Positions 59,719 through 64,000 of a stretch of DNA of 64,000 bases are shown in pieces. The DNA is from Methylomicrobium agile. Its GTDB lineage: Bacteria > Pseudomonadota > Gammaproteobacteria > Methylococcales > Methylomonadaceae. The stretch covers positions 372,001 through 436,000 of the forward strand of contig NZ_JPOJ01000001.1 of the NCBI RefSeq assembly GCF_000733855.1, in the 5' to 3' direction. Positions within the stretch are counted from its first letter, which is position 1, and each line of letters starts with the position of its first letter. Below the pieces are notes generated by a model. It did not search any database. It saw only the letters and a list, made by a program, of their open reading frames with translations, and was not told where the DNA came from. The position numbers and the translations under genes were made by a program.

Positions 59719-60327
59719 TTACAGTTGGATTCCGGAGAAAGCCATGAAGCCGAGAGACATCAGACCCGCAGTAATGAAAGTGATGCCCAGGCCCTGCAAA
59801 CCGGCGGGAATATCACTGTATTTGAGCTTTTCGCGCACGCCGGCCATGACCGTAATCGCCAATGCCCAGCCCAGACCGCTACCGACACCGTAGGTCACGC
59901 TTTCGCCGAAGTTGTAGTCGCGCTCGATCATGAACAAACTGCCGCCCAGAATCGCGCAGTTGACCGTAATCAACGGCAAAAACACGCCCAGCGCATGGTA
60001 AAGGGCCGGAAAAAACTTATCCAGAATCATTTCGAGAATCTGTACCAGGCCCGCGATGATTCCAATACAGCTCAATAAGGCCAAAAAGCTCAGATCAACG
60101 CCGTTGATTCCGATGGAAGCCAAGGCGTTTTCCTTCAATACCGCATGATAAACCAGGTTGTTGGCCGGCACGGTGATCGCCTGTACGATCATCACCGCGA
60201 CGCCGAGACCTATCGCAGTCGAAATTTTCTTCGACACCGCGATAAAGGTGCACATACCCAGAAAGAAGGACAGCGCCAGGTTTTCAATGAAAACCGATTT
60301 GATAAATAAACTGATATACGCTTCCAT
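59719..60327 (-). CDS. nqrE: Na+-translocating NADH:quinone reductase subunit E
   Basis: The 202-residue subunit has six membrane helices and the two conserved cysteines ([13 protein letters not shown] and [10 protein letters not shown]) that bind, with NqrD, the iron centre in the membrane. Its start overlaps the nqrD stop by one base. Confidence 0.97.
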   Translation of the reverse strand: MEAYISLFIKSVFIENLALSFFLGMCTFIAVSKKISTAIGLGVAVMIVQAITVPANNLVYHAVLKENALASIGINGVDLSFLALLSCIGIIAGLVQILEMILDKFFPALYHALGVFLPLITVNCAILGGSLFMIERDYNFGESVTYGVGSGLGWALAITVMAGVREKLKYSDIPAGLQGLGITFITAGLMSLGFMAFSGIQL

Positions 60328-61022
60328 TAGTGGTGCCCTCCTTCACCGTGAGCTATCGACATGATTTTGTAATCGACCGTTTCGCGCTGGTTCGGCTTCG
60401 CTTGGCGCACGCCCCAGATGATCAGGCCGATGATGAAGAACGCGCTGGGCGGCAGCAGCATGAGGCCGTTTGGATCGTACCAGCCGCCGTCTTTGGTCAA
60501 TTTGAGCACTTCAAAACCGAGCAGCTTGCCGGAACCCAGGGTTTCGCGGAAAAACGCGACGGTGACCAGGATCAGGCTATAGCCCAGGCCGTTGCCGATG
60601 CCGTCCCAAAAGCTTTCGAGCGGCGGATTCTTCATCGCATAACCTTCGGCACGGCCCATCACGATACAGTTCGTGATGATCAGGCCGACGAAAACCGACA
60701 GCTGCTTGCTGACATCGAACGCAAACGCTTTCAATAACTGATCGACCACGATCACGAGCGATGCGATGATCGTCATTTGCACGATGATCCGGATGCTGCT
60801 CGGAATATGGTTCCGGATCGCGCTGATCGCCGCGCTCGAAAACGCGGTGACCAGCGTCAAGGCCAGCGCCATGATCAGCGAGGTCGACATTTTCGAAGTG
60901 ACCGCCAGCGCCGAACAGATCCCCAGGACCTGTAAAGTGATCGGGTTGTTTTCGACCAGCGGCGTGGTCACCACTTTTTGAGTTTCGGAATTGAGTCCGA
61001 CTTTATCTAATACTGCACTCAT
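60327..61022 (-). CDS. nqrD: Na+-translocating NADH:quinone reductase subunit D
   Basis: The 231-residue subunit has six membrane helices and the conserved cysteines in [10 protein letters not shown] and [11 protein letters not shown]. It pairs with NqrE around the membrane iron centre. It overlaps nqrC by four bases and nqrE by one. Confidence 0.97.
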   Translation of the reverse strand: MSAVLDKVGLNSETQKVVTTPLVENNPITLQVLGICSALAVTSKMSTSLIMALALTLVTAFSSAAISAIRNHIPSSIRIIVQMTIIASLVIVVDQLLKAFAFDVSKQLSVFVGLIITNCIVMGRAEGYAMKNPPLESFWDGIGNGLGYSLILVTVAFFRETLGSGKLLGFEVLKLTKDGGWYDPNGLMLLPPSAFFIIGLIIWGVRQAKPNQRETVDYKIMSIAHGEGGHH

Positions 61023-61954
61023 GATTTTGCCCCTTGATTCACTCTCACTTTGCTCAGGTACTTCGCAAAGCCTTCTTGGCTCATCCAGTACCTGACCAGA
61101 TTGGTCACGCCGGTACTTGTCAGGGTCGCCCCCGCCAAACCGTCAACCTGATATTCGGAACCCGGCTTGCTCGGATCGACGGTGCCTTTGATCAGGCTCA
61201 ACGCCGGCTCGCCGACATCGGCTTCGGCAATCAGACCTTTTTCCATCGACGGCTGATTGGTCACCGCATAGACCTTTTTGCCTTTCCACAGTGCGCGCCA
61301 ATTCGGGTTCACCACTTCGCCGCCCAGGCCCGGCGTTTCTGCCTGGTCATAAAAGTTGATGCTTTGCACCGTTTGGCCGTCCGGATCCAACGACAAGAAG
61401 CCGTACAGGGTCGACCACAAACCATAACCGCTGACCGGCAGGATGACCGATTTCAGCGTACCGCCTTCCTTGACCAAAAAGACTTTGGCCAGTTTTGCCT
61501 TGACGCGGATATGCGCAATATCTTTCTCCTTCGGAATCGCGACGCTTTGCGCCGGATCTTTCGCAGCCTTGCGTTGATCGTAAGCATTCGCGTCGATGTT
61601 TTCGACATAATCGCCGGTTTCCAGGTCGACGACTTTCGCTTCGATCTTATCCGCGAATGCCTTGTCGATATCCATGCCCTCTTCGAGCAGGCCGGCGACG
61701 TCGAGGATGTTTTTCTTCATGTCCAGATCCTTGTTATAGATCTGGAACGGCTTCAGCGCGACCGCCGAGAACGACACTAAAATCGCGCAGACAAAGCACA
61801 GCGACAGTGCGATCGCGATAGTCTTCTCCAGACTATCGTTGCCCATCGCCAGAATTTTATCTTTATAAATTAAAAACTTACGATAAGACTCGTATTCATT
61901 CAGCTTATTGCAAACCTTTTCCAGATGTTTGCATGGCTTTTGTTGATTAGGCAT
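61019..61954 (-). CDS. nqrC: Na+-translocating NADH:quinone reductase subunit C, extended
   Basis: NqrC carries covalent FMN on a threonine. The FMN motif [10 protein letters not shown] near residues 271-280 is present, with T277 the likely attachment site. The protein is 311 residues, while the family is usually about 250-270; the excess is partly a 36-residue hydrophilic N-terminal extension with C8 and C15 before the canonical start region. The upstream ATG at 61954 has an AAGGA ribosome binding site and overlaps nqrB by eight bases. The internal ATG at 61846 has no clear ribosome binding site, so the extended form is preferred. Confidence 0.92.
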   Translation of the reverse strand: MPNQQKPCKHLEKVCNKLNEYESYRKFLIYKDKILAMGNDSLEKTIAIALSLCFVCAILVSFSAVALKPFQIYNKDLDMKKNILDVAGLLEEGMDIDKAFADKIEAKVVDLETGDYVENIDANAYDQRKAAKDPAQSVAIPKEKDIAHIRVKAKLAKVFLVKEGGTLKSVILPVSGYGLWSTLYGFLSLDPDGQTVQSINFYDQAETPGLGGEVVNPNWRALWKGKKVYAVTNQPSMEKGLIAEADVGEPALSLIKGTVDPSKPGSEYQVDGLAGATLTSTGVTNLVRYWMSQEGFAKYLSKVRVNQGAKS

Positions 61955-63148
61955 GGCGTTTGATCCTTCTTCTGATATTGGCCTGAATTACGAAATAGTC
62001 GATCGTCGGCGCAAACATGTTCGAGAACAGAATCGCCAGCATGATGCCTTCCGGAAAAGCCGGATTGATGACACGCACCACTACGGTCATGAAGCCGACC
62101 AATACGCCGAAAATCCAGCGGCCGGCGTCGGTCATCGCCGCGGAAACCGGATCGGTCGCCATATACACCATGCCGAAAGCGAAGCCGCCGGTGGTCAAAT
62201 GCCAGTACCAGGGCATAGTAAACATCGGATTGGTGTTGCTGCCGATAAAATTGAGCAGAGACGAGGTCGCCACCATGCCCAGGAATACGCCGGCCATGAT
62301 CCTGTAGGATGCGACGCGCGTCCACAGCAGGAAGGCTGCGCCGATCAGGATCGCCAACGTCGAGGTCTCGCCAAGACAACCCGGCTCAAAGCCGAAGAAC
62401 GTTTGCATCCAGGTATAATTGGCTTTATAGACCGCTTCCATACCGCCGTTCGCAGCCAGACCCAGCGGGGTCGCGGCGGTATAACCGTCGACCGCAACCC
62501 AGACCGAATCGCCCGAGATCGAAGCCGGATACGCGAAATACAGGAAGGCGCGACCGGTCAATGCAGGATTCAGAAAATTCTTGCCGGTACCGCCGAACAC
62601 TTCCTTGCCGATTACGATACCGAACGAAATGCCGAGCGCGACTTGCCACAACGGCATGTCGGGCGGCAGGATCAGGGCATACAGCATCGAGGAAACCAAA
62701 AAGCCTTCGTTGACTTCATGGCCGCGCACGGTCGCGAACAAAACTTCCCACACACCGCCGACCGCCAGGGTCACGATGTAGATCGGAAAGAAATACAAGG
62801 CGCCGTGCAGCAGATTGGACAGCGGATTCATCGTGTTATAGCCGAACAGGCTCATGATTACGCCGCGCCAGCCTTCGGCGCCCTCTCTTCCCAGCGCATT
62901 GATCGCCAAGTTCGCCTGATAGCCGGTGTTGTACAATGCCATCAGGATACAGAAAGCGGTGGCGATGACGACGAAGGTCATCGTGCGTTTCAAGTCGTTG
63001 CCGTCGCGAACATGGGTCGTGCCGCGCGTTACTGTCGGTGGCGTGTAAATGAAAGTATCGACCATCTCGTAGAGGCCGTAATACTTTTCAAACCTGCCGC
63101 CTTTTGTAAAATGTGGCTCTAACTTATCTAAAAACTCTCTAGCCGACA

Positions 63149-63149
<1 letters not shown>
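61947..63149 (-). CDS. nqrB: Na+-translocating NADH:quinone reductase subunit B
   Basis: The 400-residue subunit has about ten membrane helices and binds covalent FMN at the threonine in [10 protein letters not shown], where the family usually has SGAT; riboflavin and the Na+ path also lie in this subunit. Start overlaps the nqrA stop by one base and the end overlaps nqrC by eight bases. Confidence 0.96.

Positions 63150-64000
<851 letters not shown>

Noticed and set aside
61953-63122. A 389-codon plus-strand open frame
   Set aside because: It is antisense to nqrB and shows only shadow composition.

Overview
The window reads as about 64 kb of a GC-rich gammaproteobacterial chromosome. The evidence is exonuclease I of the SbcB type, YciB/BolA/YciI, SlyX, WaaA (so a Gram-negative outer membrane), a full Na+-translocating NADH:quinone reductase operon and KsgA/PdxA. 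The gene mix (Nqr, NnrS, SoxB, a soluble [NiFe] hydrogenase, an aryl-polyene-type gene block) would suit a Methylococcales or similar gammaproteobacterium. That placement is only a guess, because no rRNA or methane-oxidation gene lies in the window. No rRNA, tRNA or CRISPR array was seen.

Layout. 0-16 kb is housekeeping: SlyX, HemN, a PaaK-like adenylate-forming enzyme, small secreted and membrane proteins, a rhomboid protease, AguB, a thioredoxin-fold protein, NnrS, PdxA-RsmA, a membrane protein carrying four DSML[RK]RH[FY] repeats, a parvulin lipoprotein, and BolA/YciI/YciB. 16.4-22.8 kb holds DUF1244, HypA and a tightly packed four-gene operon: [NiFe]-hydrogenase small subunit, large subunit, maturation protease, and an 882-residue Rieske-PAS-PAS-GGDEF-EAL protein. 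22.9-31.9 kb holds YceI, a possible 43-residue protein, an MCE/Mla-type lipid transport operon, solitary SoxB, GDT1 and ZIP metal transporters and small envelope proteins. 31.9-37.3 kb is a block of six overlapping genes matching part of an aryl polyene biosynthesis cluster, followed by WaaA.

39.0-43.8 kb is a small sedentary chromosomal integron. It has an integron integrase that lost its catalytic half by an in-frame deletion, an attI-like site, and cassettes with recognisable attC sites. The cassettes encode a membrane protein, HicBA, an EexN-like lipoprotein, an antisense VapBC pair, an SDR and a GNAT, with a decayed TnpB fragment and a REP-like repeat between two of them. 44-52.6 kb has DnaQ, a YcxB-like protein, NDH-2, and a signalling locus (REC-PAS-GGDEF-EAL, a single-domain response regulator, and a divergent MASE1 histidine kinase). 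52.7-57.5 kb has an MBOAT/SGNH acyl-transfer pair, exonuclease I and a CBS protein. 57.5-64 kb has NqrM, a DUF2845 protein and nqrABCDEF, with nqrA cut by the window edge.

How the parts fit. The most interesting unit is the hydrogenase operon. A soluble hydrogenase with a complete Fe-S relay (one proximal cysteine replaced by aspartate) is translated in series with a c-di-GMP turnover enzyme whose N-terminus is a Rieske [2Fe-2S] domain. This suggests that H2 oxidation is passed as electrons to a second-messenger enzyme. Scattered through the window are at least five paired palindromes that all begin GTAG and end CTAC, in several sequence families (REP/BIME-like). In two cases the repeat supplies the stop codon of the neighbouring gene.
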